Positions 22,572 to 30,529 of a stretch of DNA of 42,536 nucleotides are shown one piece after another; within the stretch, counting starts at the first letter, position 1, and every line of letters starts with the position of its first letter. The notes beneath the pieces were generated by a model. It was not told the origin of the DNA. It saw only the letters and a program-made list of their open reading frames with translations, and did no database searches. The translations under genes were made by a program, and so were the position numbers. The stretch lies in assembly GCA_030266325.1 (NCBI GenBank), contig JAJDHT010000011.1, forward strand, positions 1-42,536, given 5' to 3'. The stretch comes from Ruminococcaceae bacterium OttesenSCG-928-I18. GTDB taxonomy: Bacteria > Bacillota > Clostridia > Oscillospirales > Ruminococcaceae.

Positions 22572-24161
22572 TTATGCCAATATTTTTTGAAGGTCTTCCT
22601 GCGGCGTGCCAATGGGTGTAATCCCATAGTTTTCCACGAGGTAATTCAGCACGGTGGGCGAAACGAACGCCGGCAGGGTGGGCCCCAGGTATATATTTTT
22701 AATACCCAGCGCCAACAGGCTCAGCAAGATCACCACCGCTTTTTGCTCATACCAGCTGAGCACCAGCGTCAAGGGGAGGCCGTTCACATCGGTGCCAAAG
22801 GCCTCGGCCAGGGCTCCCGCCACCTTGATGGCACTGTAGGCGTCGTTACACTGGCCCATGTCCATGATACGCGGAAGCCCGCCTATCTGGCCGATATCCA
22901 GGTCGTTGAAGCGGTATTTGCCGCAGGCGAGCGTGAGCACCACGGTGTCCTTCGGCGTCTGTTTGACAAATTCCGTGTAGTAATTGCGCCCCGGTTTGGC
23001 GCCGTCGCAGCCGCCCACAAGGAAAAAGTGTTTGATGTTTCCCGCCTTCACGGCGTCGATCACCTGGTCCGCCACGCCCAACACCGTGCCATGGCCAAAC
23101 CCGGTGGTCACAGTCTCTCCCCCGTTGATGCCCGTCATGGGGTGGTCTTCGGCATATCCGCCCAGCTCCAGGGCTTTCTCAATCACGGGGCCAAAATCTT
23201 TATCCTCGCCAATATGCACTATTTCGGGATAGGCCACCACTTCGGTGGTATACACCCGGTCTTTATAGCTGTCCTTTGGGGGCATCAGACAGTTGGTGGT
23301 GAACAAGATCGGTGCGGGAATGCCGTCAAACTCTTTTTGTTGGCTCTGCCAGGCCGTGCCAAAGTTTCCCTTCAGATGCCCGTAGGCTTTCAGCTTGGGG
23401 TAGGCGTGGCAGGGCAACATTTCACCGTGCGTATAGACGTTTACGCCCCTGCCCTCGGTCTGCCTGAGCAGTTGCTCCAGATCGTGCAGGTCATGCCCGC
23501 TGATGACAATGAACGGCCCTTTCTCTATCGTAAGCGGAACCGTGGTGGGCACAGGCGTACCGTAAGTTTCGGTGTTGGCTTTGTCCAGGAGCTCCATGCA
23601 GGTGAGGTTTACCTTGCCGCATTCTATCACAAGAGGAAGCAGCTCAGTCATACCCGCCGTGTCGCTTCCCACGGCACGCAGCCCTTTGTAGAAGAAAGCG
23701 TGCACCTCTTCATCGCTGTACCCCAGCACCATGGCGTGGTAGGCGTAGGCGGCCATCCCGCGCATCCCGAAGAGCAAGAGGCTTTTCAGGCTGCGCACGT
23801 CCTCGTCCGCCTGCCAGACCTTCTGCATATCATAGTCTTCTTTGCCGGCACACTCGCAGGTTTCCCCCTGGCGCGCCACCAGTGCATCCCGCAAAGCATG
23901 CACTTCATCGACATGCTTTTGGACCGTAGGGCTGTCGAAATCCACATTGGTCACGGTGGTGAACAGGCCCGCCAAGATCGCCCGGTTCCGCTCTTCAGAG
24001 GACTCCTGCCCCTCGGACGCCTGTGCAAGGCCGATCATGGCGCCGGTCAGCTTGTCCTGCAGGTTGGCGGTGTCCTGTGGTTTGCCGCAGACCCCGCGGC
24101 TGCCTGTGCAGCCCTTTCCTCCGCCCGTCTGCTCGCATTGAAAACAAAACATTTCTCCCAT
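22572..24161 (-). CDS. hcp: Hybrid cluster protein (hydroxylamine/NO reductase)
   Basis: 529 residues, normal length, from ATG 24161 with AAAGGAGG upstream. The N-terminal cysteine set C6, C9, C18 and C25 (FCFQCEQT, GKGCTGSRGVCGK) is that of strict anaerobes and binds the cubane cluster. Ligands of the hybrid Fe-S-O cluster lie in the usual blocks: VISGHDLHDLEQLL, THGEMLPCHAYP, FTTNCLMPP, GGCDGAKPGR, LTLACGKYRFN. Hcp reduces nitric oxide and hydroxylamine and protects anaerobes from nitrosative stress. A ferredoxin-like protein gene lies upstream on the same strand and a Crp/Fnr gene beyond it, the common Clostridia arrangement. Confidence 0.96.
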   Translation of the reverse strand: MGEMFCFQCEQTGGGKGCTGSRGVCGKPQDTANLQDKLTGAMIGLAQASEGQESSEERNRAILAGLFTTVTNVDFDSPTVQKHVDEVHALRDALVARQGETCECAGKEDYDMQKVWQADEDVRSLKSLLLFGMRGMAAYAYHAMVLGYSDEEVHAFFYKGLRAVGSDTAGMTELLPLVIECGKVNLTCMELLDKANTETYGTPVPTTVPLTIEKGPFIVISGHDLHDLEQLLRQTEGRGVNVYTHGEMLPCHAYPKLKAYGHLKGNFGTAWQSQQKEFDGIPAPILFTTNCLMPPKDSYKDRVYTTEVVAYPEIVHIGEDKDFGPVIEKALELGGYAEDHPMTGINGGETVTTGFGHGTVLGVADQVIDAVKAGNIKHFFLVGGCDGAKPGRNYYTEFVKQTPKDTVVLTLACGKYRFNDLDIGQIGGLPRIMDMGQCNDAYSAIKVAGALAEAFGTDVNGLPLTLVLSWYEQKAVVILLSLLALGIKNIYLGPTLPAFVSPTVLNYLVENYGITPIGTPQEDLQKILA

Positions 24162-24368
24162 ACTCTATTACCTCCTTTTTCTATCCAAAATGACGGCTTC
24201 CAATGGCTTCACTCGCATCACAACCCCTCTGCAATCTGGAACTATGATGCTTAAATAGTATATTCTGACGTCATTTCTGATCTGCATGAGTATACCAATA
24301 AAGCAGTGCCGGTATATGTCGAAAATAAAGACAATCTGTAAATTTCGTCTGTCTCTTTCTTCGGGTGC
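24162..24368 (-). promoter_or_regulatory. hcp promoter region
   Basis: The 207 bases between the ferredoxin gene and hcp hold a TATACT -10 box (minus strand, 24257-24262) without a good -35, and a TGACGTCA palindrome (24266-24273) just upstream of it. An activator-dependent promoter fits; linking the palindrome to the Crp/Fnr protein is speculation. No gene seen. Confidence 0.4.
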
Positions 24369-25088
24369 TCAGTCCTCCAAAATTCGGCCGTCGGCAGAGA
24401 GGGTGACCACCTGCCACGGGATCATCTTGCCGCTGTTTGCAAGCGCCGTCTTCACCGCATTCTCAATGCCGCCGCAGCAGGGCACCTCCATGCGCACCAC
24501 GGTGACGCTTTTTATGTTGTTTTGCCGCAAAATTTCCGTCAGTTTTTCGGCGTAATCTCCCGCGTCCAGTTTGGGGCACCCAATCAAGGTGATGTGGTTT
24601 TTCATAAACTTCTCATGAAACCCCGCACAGGCATAGGCAGCGCAGTCTGCGGCGATCAGCAGCTTGGCGCCCTCGAAATAGGGGGCATTCACAGGCACCA
24701 GCTTGATCTGCACGGGCCACTGTGCCAGTTGGCTGGGGGTAGCATCGCCCGAATCGGCCTCGCCGCCACGCCCATGCGCCGCCTCTTCCCCCGTCTTTTG
24801 CAGCCGCTTTGCCATGCTGCCGGGGCACCCACCCTGGAGGGCGCCTGTTTTTTTTGCCAGGTTGGCCTTCACCGCCGCCTCGTCATAGGCGGCCGCCTCC
24901 CTCTGTTCAAAACGGATCGCATCCACCGGGCATACCGGCAGGCAATCTCCCAGCCCGTCGCAGTAGTCTTCGCGCAAAAGCTTTGCCTTGCCGTTCACGA
25001 TGCCAATCGCACCCTCGTGGCAGGCTTCGGCGCACAGGCCGCAGCCATTGCATTTTTCTTCGTCAATTTTTATGATTTTACGCAGCAT
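24369..25088 (-). CDS. Ferredoxin-domain protein partner of Hcp
   Basis: 239 residues. Two 4Fe-4S motifs are at the N-terminus: CNGCGLCAEACHEGAI, and the second CDGLGDCLPVCPVDAI with an altered first spacing (C-x4-C-x3-CP). The C-terminal domain (about 130-239) contains further cysteines in ADCAAYACAGFHEKF, LIGCPKLDA and VPCCGGIENA, which could hold another cluster. Such proteins are regularly next to hcp in Clostridia and are thought to supply its electrons. Divergent from the Crp/Fnr regulator, with 95 bases between the two start codons. Confidence 0.85.
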   Translation of the reverse strand: MLRKIIKIDEEKCNGCGLCAEACHEGAIGIVNGKAKLLREDYCDGLGDCLPVCPVDAIRFEQREAAAYDEAAVKANLAKKTGALQGGCPGSMAKRLQKTGEEAAHGRGGEADSGDATPSQLAQWPVQIKLVPVNAPYFEGAKLLIAADCAAYACAGFHEKFMKNHITLIGCPKLDAGDYAEKLTEILRQNNIKSVTVVRMEVPCCGGIENAVKTALANSGKMIPWQVVTLSADGRILED

Positions 25089-25157
25089 TTTTCTCCTACC
25101 CTTTCTCGCCTCGCTTGACTTTCTGCATTAAGCATACTACACTGAGACCAATTATTC

Positions 25158-25173
25158 TGTTGTTTTTACAACA
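25158..25173. promoter_or_regulatory. Operator-like dyad before the Crp/Fnr gene
   Basis: TGTTGT-N4-ACAACA is a perfect 6+6 dyad of the size bound by Crp/Fnr proteins. It lies directly before the ribosome binding site of the regulator and between it and the divergent ferredoxin gene, so it could control both. Binding is inferred. Confidence 0.5.
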
Positions 25174-25183
25174 AGGAGAAAAA

Positions 25184-25846
25184 ATGGACAACCACATTCT
25201 GCCTATCTTGCGCCAGTGCCCGCTATTTCGGCAAATCGAGCCCGGGGACATCCCGTCCATGCTGCAGTGCCTTTCGGCCGTAAAAAAGGGCTACCGCAAA
25301 GGCGAAACCGTCTTTTCCGCGGGGTCCGCGATAACCCACGTGGGCATTGTGCTCACGGGCCGGGTCCATGTGGAGCAGAACGACTACTGGGGCAACCGCA
25401 CCATTCTGACGCAGGTGGGCCCGGCCGAGCTGTTCGGGGAGGCGTTCAGTTGTGCCGGCATAGAGAAGCTGCCCGTAAACGTCTACGCGGCCGAGCCGTC
25501 GGAAATCCTGCTCATCGATTACAGGAAGATCATCCGCAGTTGTTCCTCCGCCTGTCCTTTCCACGCGAAGCTCATTCAAAACATGTTGTGGATCCTCGCG
25601 CAAAAAAATGTGGCCCTCACCCAGAAAATGGAGACGCTGACCCAGCGGACCACGCGGGACAAGTTGCTCGCCTACCTCTCCCGGCAGGCACAGGCGCAGG
25701 GGAGCAGCCAATTTGAAATCCCGTTTAGCCGCCAGGAACTGGCCGATTACCTCTCGGTAGACCGCAGCGCCATGTCGAGTGAACTCTCCAAGATGCAGAA
25801 GGAGGGCCTTTTGCAGTTTCAGAAAAACCGGTTTTCCCTCCTTTGA
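25184..25846 (+). CDS. Crp/Fnr-family regulator (HcpR-like)
   Basis: 220 residues from ATG 25184, after AAGGAG. Residues about 8-130 are the cyclic-nucleotide-type sensor barrel (FRQIEPGDIPSMLQCL, KGYRKGETVFSAGSAITHVGIVLTGRVHV, LFGEAFSCAGI). The C-terminal winged helix is clear: SFSRQELADYLSVDRSAMSSELSKMQKEGLL, with nearby match IPFSRQELADYLSVDRSAM. No N-terminal cysteine cluster like that of Fnr; only scattered cysteines in SCSSACPF. Divergent position beside hcp suggests it senses nitrosative or redox stress as HcpR proteins do. The effector is not visible. Confidence 0.88.
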   Translation: MDNHILPILRQCPLFRQIEPGDIPSMLQCLSAVKKGYRKGETVFSAGSAITHVGIVLTGRVHVEQNDYWGNRTILTQVGPAELFGEAFSCAGIEKLPVNVYAAEPSEILLIDYRKIIRSCSSACPFHAKLIQNMLWILAQKNVALTQKMETLTQRTTRDKLLAYLSRQAQAQGSSQFEIPFSRQELADYLSVDRSAMSSELSKMQKEGLLQFQKNRFSLL

Positions 25847-25854
25847 CGGCGTCC

Positions 25855-25883
25855 CCAAAAAAACAGGCCCAAAAGCCTGTTGG
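25855..25883 (-). terminator. Terminator of the anion permease gene
   Basis: On the minus strand AACAGGC, a six-base loop and GCCTGTT are followed by seven Ts in total (stem 25862-25881). It ends the leftward permease transcript about 120 bases after its stop; the region between holds no other gene that I can support. Confidence 0.7.
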
Positions 25884-26005
25884 CATTACGATAGACAAAA
25901 ACACCTGCCGCCCTGTGTGGGAATTTACAGGTTTGACAGACGCTTCCCATGGTTGTTTTCCCGGTTCCCGCCTGCCCGAAGCACAAAAGAGCGCCCGGGG
26001 AGGCC

Positions 26006-27136
26006 CTACCCCATTGGCAGCAGGAGATAGAAGATGCCCCCCAGCAGCAGGAAAAGCCCAAAATTGACGGCGGAAAACCGCACCACAAAGCGCGCCCCCC
26101 GCCCCGGGTACCTTTTAATGAATAGTTTGAAAGCGATCAAATTGGCCATCGAGGCCACAAGCGTACCGAGGCCCCCCACATTCACGCCCCAAAAAAGCGC
26201 CTGCACCTGTTCTGTGAAGGGGGCCAGCAGCACGGCGCAGAGCACATTGCTCATCACCTGGCTGAGAAGTGCCGCGGCGAGATAGGTGTCCTGCGGCGTT
26301 TGCGTAAAACGCTCAATTCCCTCTTGCACGAAAGAGATAGAAGCGAGGTTGTCGATGGCGATAAACAAAAACAGGAAGGTGAGGAGCAGCCTGTAATCGA
26401 CCTCCCGCAGCACCCTTCGGTTGCACAGGAGCGCCGCACCCAGCGGCACGGGAACCGCCACCCAAAAAGGGAGGACGCCAAAAACACAGAAGATGACAAC
26501 CACGGCGGCCAGGCCAAACGCCACGATACTTTTGCCCTCCAAAAGGGATTCCCGCTGTGCAAGCACCTGCATCGGAAGTGGTTTTTTGAATAGAAACACA
26601 AATACCGTCATCACCACGAGGCAAACCGCCCCAAACGGGAGAGACAGGGAGAAAAAAGCGGCGCTGTCCAGCCCATAGAAAGAAAACAAAAAGAGGTTTT
26701 GGGGGTTGCCAAAAGGGGTGACCACGCTGCCAAGGTTCGCGCAAACCGTCACAAGGATCGCCGGCAGCAGCACCCCCATTTTGCACACCCGCTCCAGGAC
26801 AAACAGTATGGGCAAAAGGGTCAGGATAGCCACGTCGTTCGTCAAAAACATGGAGGAGAAAAAGGCCAGCAAACTCATGGCCAACACAACGCCCCGCTCG
26901 CTTTTACAATGCCGCACCAAAAGGGAGGACACAGCCTCCAGCACATTGCAATATTCCAGCCCCTTCACTGCCACCATCAGCCCAAACAAGCAGGCAAGCA
27001 CCTTCCAGTCTATGGCCGCCGGGTCGGGCCGCTGCAGGAAAGAGGTGAACACTGCCGCCAGGAGCGCGGCGGTAAACAACATATCCTTAAAGAAAAAGGA
27101 ACCGATTTTTAAAAAGCACGCCTTTGCCTTATCCAT
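26006..27136 (-). CDS. SLC13/ArsB-type anion permease
   Basis: 376 residues, mostly hydrophobic, with about ten membrane segments. Two motifs mark the ion-transporter superfamily: FFSSMFLTNDVAILTLLPILF and its later counterpart NLGSVVTPFGNPQNLFLFSFYG. The second half ends with SQVMSNVLCAVLLAPF and WGVNVGGLGTLVASMANLIAF, the mirrored repeat. It is shorter than many SLC13 members (about 430-470) but both halves are present. AGGGGTG lies before ATG 27136. Substrate could be a dicarboxylate, citrate or an oxyanion; nothing nearby decides. Confidence 0.8.
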   Translation of the reverse strand: MDKAKACFLKIGSFFFKDMLFTAALLAAVFTSFLQRPDPAAIDWKVLACLFGLMVAVKGLEYCNVLEAVSSLLVRHCKSERGVVLAMSLLAFFSSMFLTNDVAILTLLPILFVLERVCKMGVLLPAILVTVCANLGSVVTPFGNPQNLFLFSFYGLDSAAFFSLSLPFGAVCLVVMTVFVFLFKKPLPMQVLAQRESLLEGKSIVAFGLAAVVVIFCVFGVLPFWVAVPVPLGAALLCNRRVLREVDYRLLLTFLFLFIAIDNLASISFVQEGIERFTQTPQDTYLAAALLSQVMSNVLCAVLLAPFTEQVQALFWGVNVGGLGTLVASMANLIAFKLFIKRYPGRGARFVVRFSAVNFGLFLLLGGIFYLLLPMG

Positions 27137-27260
27137 TTTCCGGCACCCCTGCTGTGCCTTCGCCCTGCTTTTTGCTCACAACATCCCCCCAATGAAGAAT
27201 AGAGAAGGCACCTGAAATGCACCCGACACACGAAGCGAAGGGTACACTGCCTGTGCCAAA

Positions 27261-27381
27261 GGGAGTGCCCCAAAGGAGTTGAGAATGGTAAAAAACTAAA
27301 ATAGTTTTCGTGTTCTCCCCCGCCTGCGGCGGGGGAGAACACATGATATTCATTCAGTAATCAACGTGGTGGGGCACTCCC
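27261..27381. mobile_element. MITE-like element, copy A (121 bp)
   Basis: Bounded by a perfect 12-bp terminal inverted repeat, GGGAGTGCCCCA (27261-27272) and its complement (27370-27381). It is flanked by a perfect 9-bp direct repeat TGTGCCAAA at 27252-27260 and 27382-27390, the target duplication. The centre is a 15-bp GC-rich stem (27310-27324 with 27328-27342, loop TGC). No coding capacity. Related copies are at 40438 and 42286. It lies between the anion permease start and the promoter at 27398. Confidence 0.85.
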
Positions 27382-27397
27382 TGTGCCAAACCACACG

Positions 27398-27426
27398 TGG
27401 CAAGTCCTGAAAGACCATGTTATAAT
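27398..27426 (+). promoter_or_regulatory. Promoter of the dehydratase-like operon
   Basis: A perfect TATAAT (27421-27426) with extended TG (TGT before it); the -35 position (27398-27403, TGGCAA) is weak, as is usual for extended -10 promoters. The transcript would carry a leader of about 135 bases. That leader is GC-rich and can form a stem GCCC/GGGC around CCCC-AA-GGGG near 27480-27500; I recognise no riboswitch class in it. Confidence 0.65.
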
Positions 27427-27567
27427 GAAGCGCGGTGCCCGCAGTTTGGCTACGTGGTATCGGCGCCACAGGCCCACAAGCCCGCCCCAAGGGGCAGGGC
27501 AGTAGACCCCACTCGTGTGTCCCTGCGTTCCGTCCCTGTTCCATAAACCGATCAAGGCAGGTGCCCC

Positions 27568-28839
27568 ATGAATTCCCTTATCCAGACCTTTGGCCAAACC
27601 ACCAGAAAGCAGATCCTCACCTCCCCGCAGCGGGCGGGGGCCATGCTCCGCTACGCCTACCTGCTCATGGCCGCGAAAAGCCGCTACGCCCCCAGCCGGG
27701 ACTTTTTACCCGCGAGGGAGTACCTTCTCTCGGCGTGTAACCGAAGCGTCGCGCGCTCGCTGCAAGCACAGCCGAACGCGGGTATCGTGAATGTCTTTTT
27801 ACCCTGCGAGATACTGCACGCCATGGGGGTTCATCCCATGTTTCCCGAGGGTATGGCCGTCTATTTCAGCGCGGCGGCCAGCGAGCGCGCCTTCATCGAA
27901 ACCGCCGAAAAAAACGGCGTGCCGGATAGTTTTTGCAGCTACCACAAGGTTCTCATCGGCGCGGCGGAGTCGGGCGTTTTGCCAAAACCCCGTTTCATTC
28001 TGCACACCACCCTTCTCTGTGACGCAAACCGCCTCACGTTCAAGCGCCTGGCCGATTATTATACGATACCCCGGTACTGTGTGGACGTGCCGAACCACGC
28101 GGGGCCGCAAAGCGTCGGCTACGTGGCGGACCAGCTGCGCGGCATGGCCGCCTTCCTCTCGCAGCACAGCGGCCTCACCCTGGACGAGGACACCTTGAAA
28201 CAGACACTGGAGCGCACCCGGTCCACCATCACGCTCTACCGGCGTTACCTGCGCCTTCGCAGAGAGAGAGCCTTACCCGCCGACATGACGGGGGAGATGC
28301 TGCCCCTCTTTTCAAACCACGTGCTGCTGGGCACGGAGGACGCCTTACAATATGCCCGGCGCCTGGTTACCGACATGGAGGCCCTGCCCACGGGAAAAAG
28401 CAAGGTGCGCCTCGTCTGGGTTCACACCATGCCCAACTGGCAGGAACCCCTGCGCGCCCTGTTCCGCCGCCATCCCGAGGTCGAGCTGCTGGGCTGTGAC
28501 CTCGCCTTTTCGGCCCTTCAGCCCACCGACCCTGAAAAGCCCTATGAGTCCATGGCGAAACGAATTCTGGAAAACCACCTGAACGGCCCCGCCTCGCGGC
28601 GCATCGACGCGGTGCTCGCCTTTGCGCGGGAGATGCGGGCCGATGGGGTCGTCTATTTTAACCACTGGGGCTGCAAGGCCACGATGGGCGCCTCGCAGCT
28701 GGCCCGAAAAAAACTGGAGGAAAGCGGCTTTCCCACCCTCGTGTTTGACGGCGACGGCTGTGATTCGGGTAATGCGGGCAGCGGGCAGATGCTGACGCGC
28801 ATGGAAGCTTTTCTCGAGCAGCTGGAGGCCGGGGTATGA
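27568..28839 (+). CDS. 2-hydroxyacyl-CoA dehydratase (HgdB/DCCP)-like protein
   Basis: 423 residues, weak AGGTG ribosome binding site. Family features: VNVFLPCEILHAMGVHPMFPEGM near residue 75, a second cysteine in SFCSYHKVLIG, TTLLCDANRL at about 150, and the C-terminal GVVYFNHWGCKATMGASQLARKKLEESGFPTLVFDGDGCDSG with AFLEQLEAG at the end. These cysteines would ligate an iron-sulfur cluster, as in HgdB, benzoyl-CoA reductase subunits or the double-cubane cluster protein. Chemistry in the family: ATP-driven low-potential reduction. Its stop overlaps the next gene (ATGA), whose product contains the matching ATPase. Substrate unknown. Confidence 0.82.
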   Translation: MNSLIQTFGQTTRKQILTSPQRAGAMLRYAYLLMAAKSRYAPSRDFLPAREYLLSACNRSVARSLQAQPNAGIVNVFLPCEILHAMGVHPMFPEGMAVYFSAAASERAFIETAEKNGVPDSFCSYHKVLIGAAESGVLPKPRFILHTTLLCDANRLTFKRLADYYTIPRYCVDVPNHAGPQSVGYVADQLRGMAAFLSQHSGLTLDEDTLKQTLERTRSTITLYRRYLRLRRERALPADMTGEMLPLFSNHVLLGTEDALQYARRLVTDMEALPTGKSKVRLVWVHTMPNWQEPLRALFRRHPEVELLGCDLAFSALQPTDPEKPYESMAKRILENHLNGPASRRIDAVLAFAREMRADGVVYFNHWGCKATMGASQLARKKLEESGFPTLVFDGDGCDSGNAGSGQMLTRMEAFLEQLEAGV

Positions 28840-30482
28840 TCGGTTACGCCTGTAAGTACACCCCCCTCGAGCTCATCGAGGCGCTGGGAGGAGAGCCCCT
28901 TTACCTGAACGCGGAGGCCGAACATTTCGAACAGGCCGAACGCCTTTGCCACAGCAACCTGTGTTGCTATTCGAAAGCGCTGCTGCAAAACTGTAAAAAG
29001 TTTGGCCTCCGGGAACTGTTCCTCGTCAACTGCTGCGATTCTCTGCGCCGCTGTTACGACGCTCTTTTAGAGGACGGCGGCCTCGACTTTCTCTTCCTTA
29101 TGGATCTGCCCAGCTGTAAAACCGGCTGCGCGCAGGCCCTGCTGGCAGAAGAACTGCATCGGTTCCACGACGCGTATGCGAAGTACCGCCAATCCACTTT
29201 CGACGCCCGGCGTTTTCGGGGCGCCTTCACACCCCCCTCGGCACTGCCCACCCAGCCCTTTGTCGGGGTTTTGGGCGCACGCCTGCCCGACACGCTGTTG
29301 CAGACGCTTCAAAAAAAGCTCCCCTACCCTGTTGCCGACCTGTCCTGTGGCGGAAACCGGCGGCTCGCTTTTCCCCACGGCTCAGACGACGCGTTTGATG
29401 CGAAAGCCTATGCGGCCGAGTTGCTGGCCCAGCCCGCCTGCCTTCGCATGGAGCTTCCCAGAGAGACGCGGGCGCAGCTTTCAAACCCCCGGCTGGCCGG
29501 CATCGTCTACCACACCGTCGCTTTTTGCGACTACTACACCTTCGAGTACGCGCAGCTCAGGGAGAAAACCACCCTGCCCCTGCTCAAGCTTGAAACCGAC
29601 TATCTCCCCTTTGCCGGCGGGCAGGCCTCCACCCGCATCGAGGCCTTTGCCGAAACGCTGCGCCGCGGCGCCCCGGCGCAAAAGAGAGGAAAAAGACCCA
29701 TGGGCACCCATGTAGTGGGCATCGACAGCGGCTCTACCACAACCAATATCGCACTGCTCGACCTCGAGGGCAACCTCTGTGAAAGCGCCACGGTGCGCAC
29801 GGGCCCCAAGGCGAAACTGGGCGCCCACAAGGCGCTCGAACAGATCCTGGCACAAAGCGGCCTGCCAAGAGAGGCCCTCTGTTATGCGGTGGCCACCGGC
29901 TACGGGCGGGAAAACATCGAGTGGGCCGACCACACGGTCACGGAGATCTCCTGCCACGCCCGCGGCGCGCACCACCTTTTCGAGCAGGTGCGCACGATCA
30001 TCGACATCGGCGGCCAGGACAGCAAAGTCATCCGCCTTGCGGAAAACGGCGAGGTCGTCGGCTTTGTCATGAATGACAAATGCGCGGCGGGCACGGGGCG
30101 CTTTCTGGAGATGATGGCCCGCACCTTGGAGCTCGAGCTCGCGCAAATGGGAGAAAGGGGGATCCGCTGGGAGAAAGACCTGACCATCTCCAGCGTCTGC
30201 TCGGTTTTCGCCGAATCCGAGGTGATCTCCCTGATCGCAGACAACCATGCCGAGGCGGACATCATCCACGGCCTCAACAAGGCGGTGGCCGGTAAAACGG
30301 CCGCCCTCTGCCACCGGGTGGACGCACACGCCCCCTATCTGATGACCGGCGGCGTAGCGTACAACCCCGGGGTGGTGCAGGCCCTTGCGGAAAAACTGGG
30401 CGAACCGGTGAAAACGGCGGAAAACCCGGAACTTTGCGGTGCGCTGGGGGCGGCGCTGTACGCCCTCGACCAGGTGCGGTAA
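28836..30482 (+). CDS. Fusion of HgdB-like domain with BadF/HgdC ATPase activator
   Basis: 548 residues in two parts. Residues 1-285 are a second HgdB-like domain: MIGYACKYTPLELIEALGG start, C43/C44 in HSNLCCYSKALL, VNCCDSLRRCYD, and YHTVAFCDYYTFEYAQ followed by LETDYLPFAGGQASTRIEAFAE. Residues 289-548 are a complete ASKHA ATPase: GIDSGSTTTNIALLD phosphate loop, DIGGQDSKVI, and the two cluster-binding cysteines C416 (NDKCAAGTGRFLE) and C455 (SSVCSVFAESE) that hold the dimer-bridging 4Fe-4S. Activator and reductase are usually separate genes, so the fusion is notable. ATP use would drive electrons into the HgdB-like cluster. Confidence 0.85.
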   Translation: MIGYACKYTPLELIEALGGEPLYLNAEAEHFEQAERLCHSNLCCYSKALLQNCKKFGLRELFLVNCCDSLRRCYDALLEDGGLDFLFLMDLPSCKTGCAQALLAEELHRFHDAYAKYRQSTFDARRFRGAFTPPSALPTQPFVGVLGARLPDTLLQTLQKKLPYPVADLSCGGNRRLAFPHGSDDAFDAKAYAAELLAQPACLRMELPRETRAQLSNPRLAGIVYHTVAFCDYYTFEYAQLREKTTLPLLKLETDYLPFAGGQASTRIEAFAETLRRGAPAQKRGKRPMGTHVVGIDSGSTTTNIALLDLEGNLCESATVRTGPKAKLGAHKALEQILAQSGLPREALCYAVATGYGRENIEWADHTVTEISCHARGAHHLFEQVRTIIDIGGQDSKVIRLAENGEVVGFVMNDKCAAGTGRFLEMMARTLELELAQMGERGIRWEKDLTISSVCSVFAESEVISLIADNHAEADIIHGLNKAVAGKTAALCHRVDAHAPYLMTGGVAYNPGVVQALAEKLGEPVKTAENPELCGALGAALYALDQVR

Positions 30483-30529
30483 AGCGGAAGGGCACCGGCG
30501 CCCTCTGCCTCTGCGGCCGGGGCCGCCGC

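Noticed and set aside
22557-24254. 565-codon open frame on the plus strand across hcp
   Set aside because: It is the exact antisense of hcp, whose cluster motifs are all present; the antisense product has no domain and no ribosome binding site.
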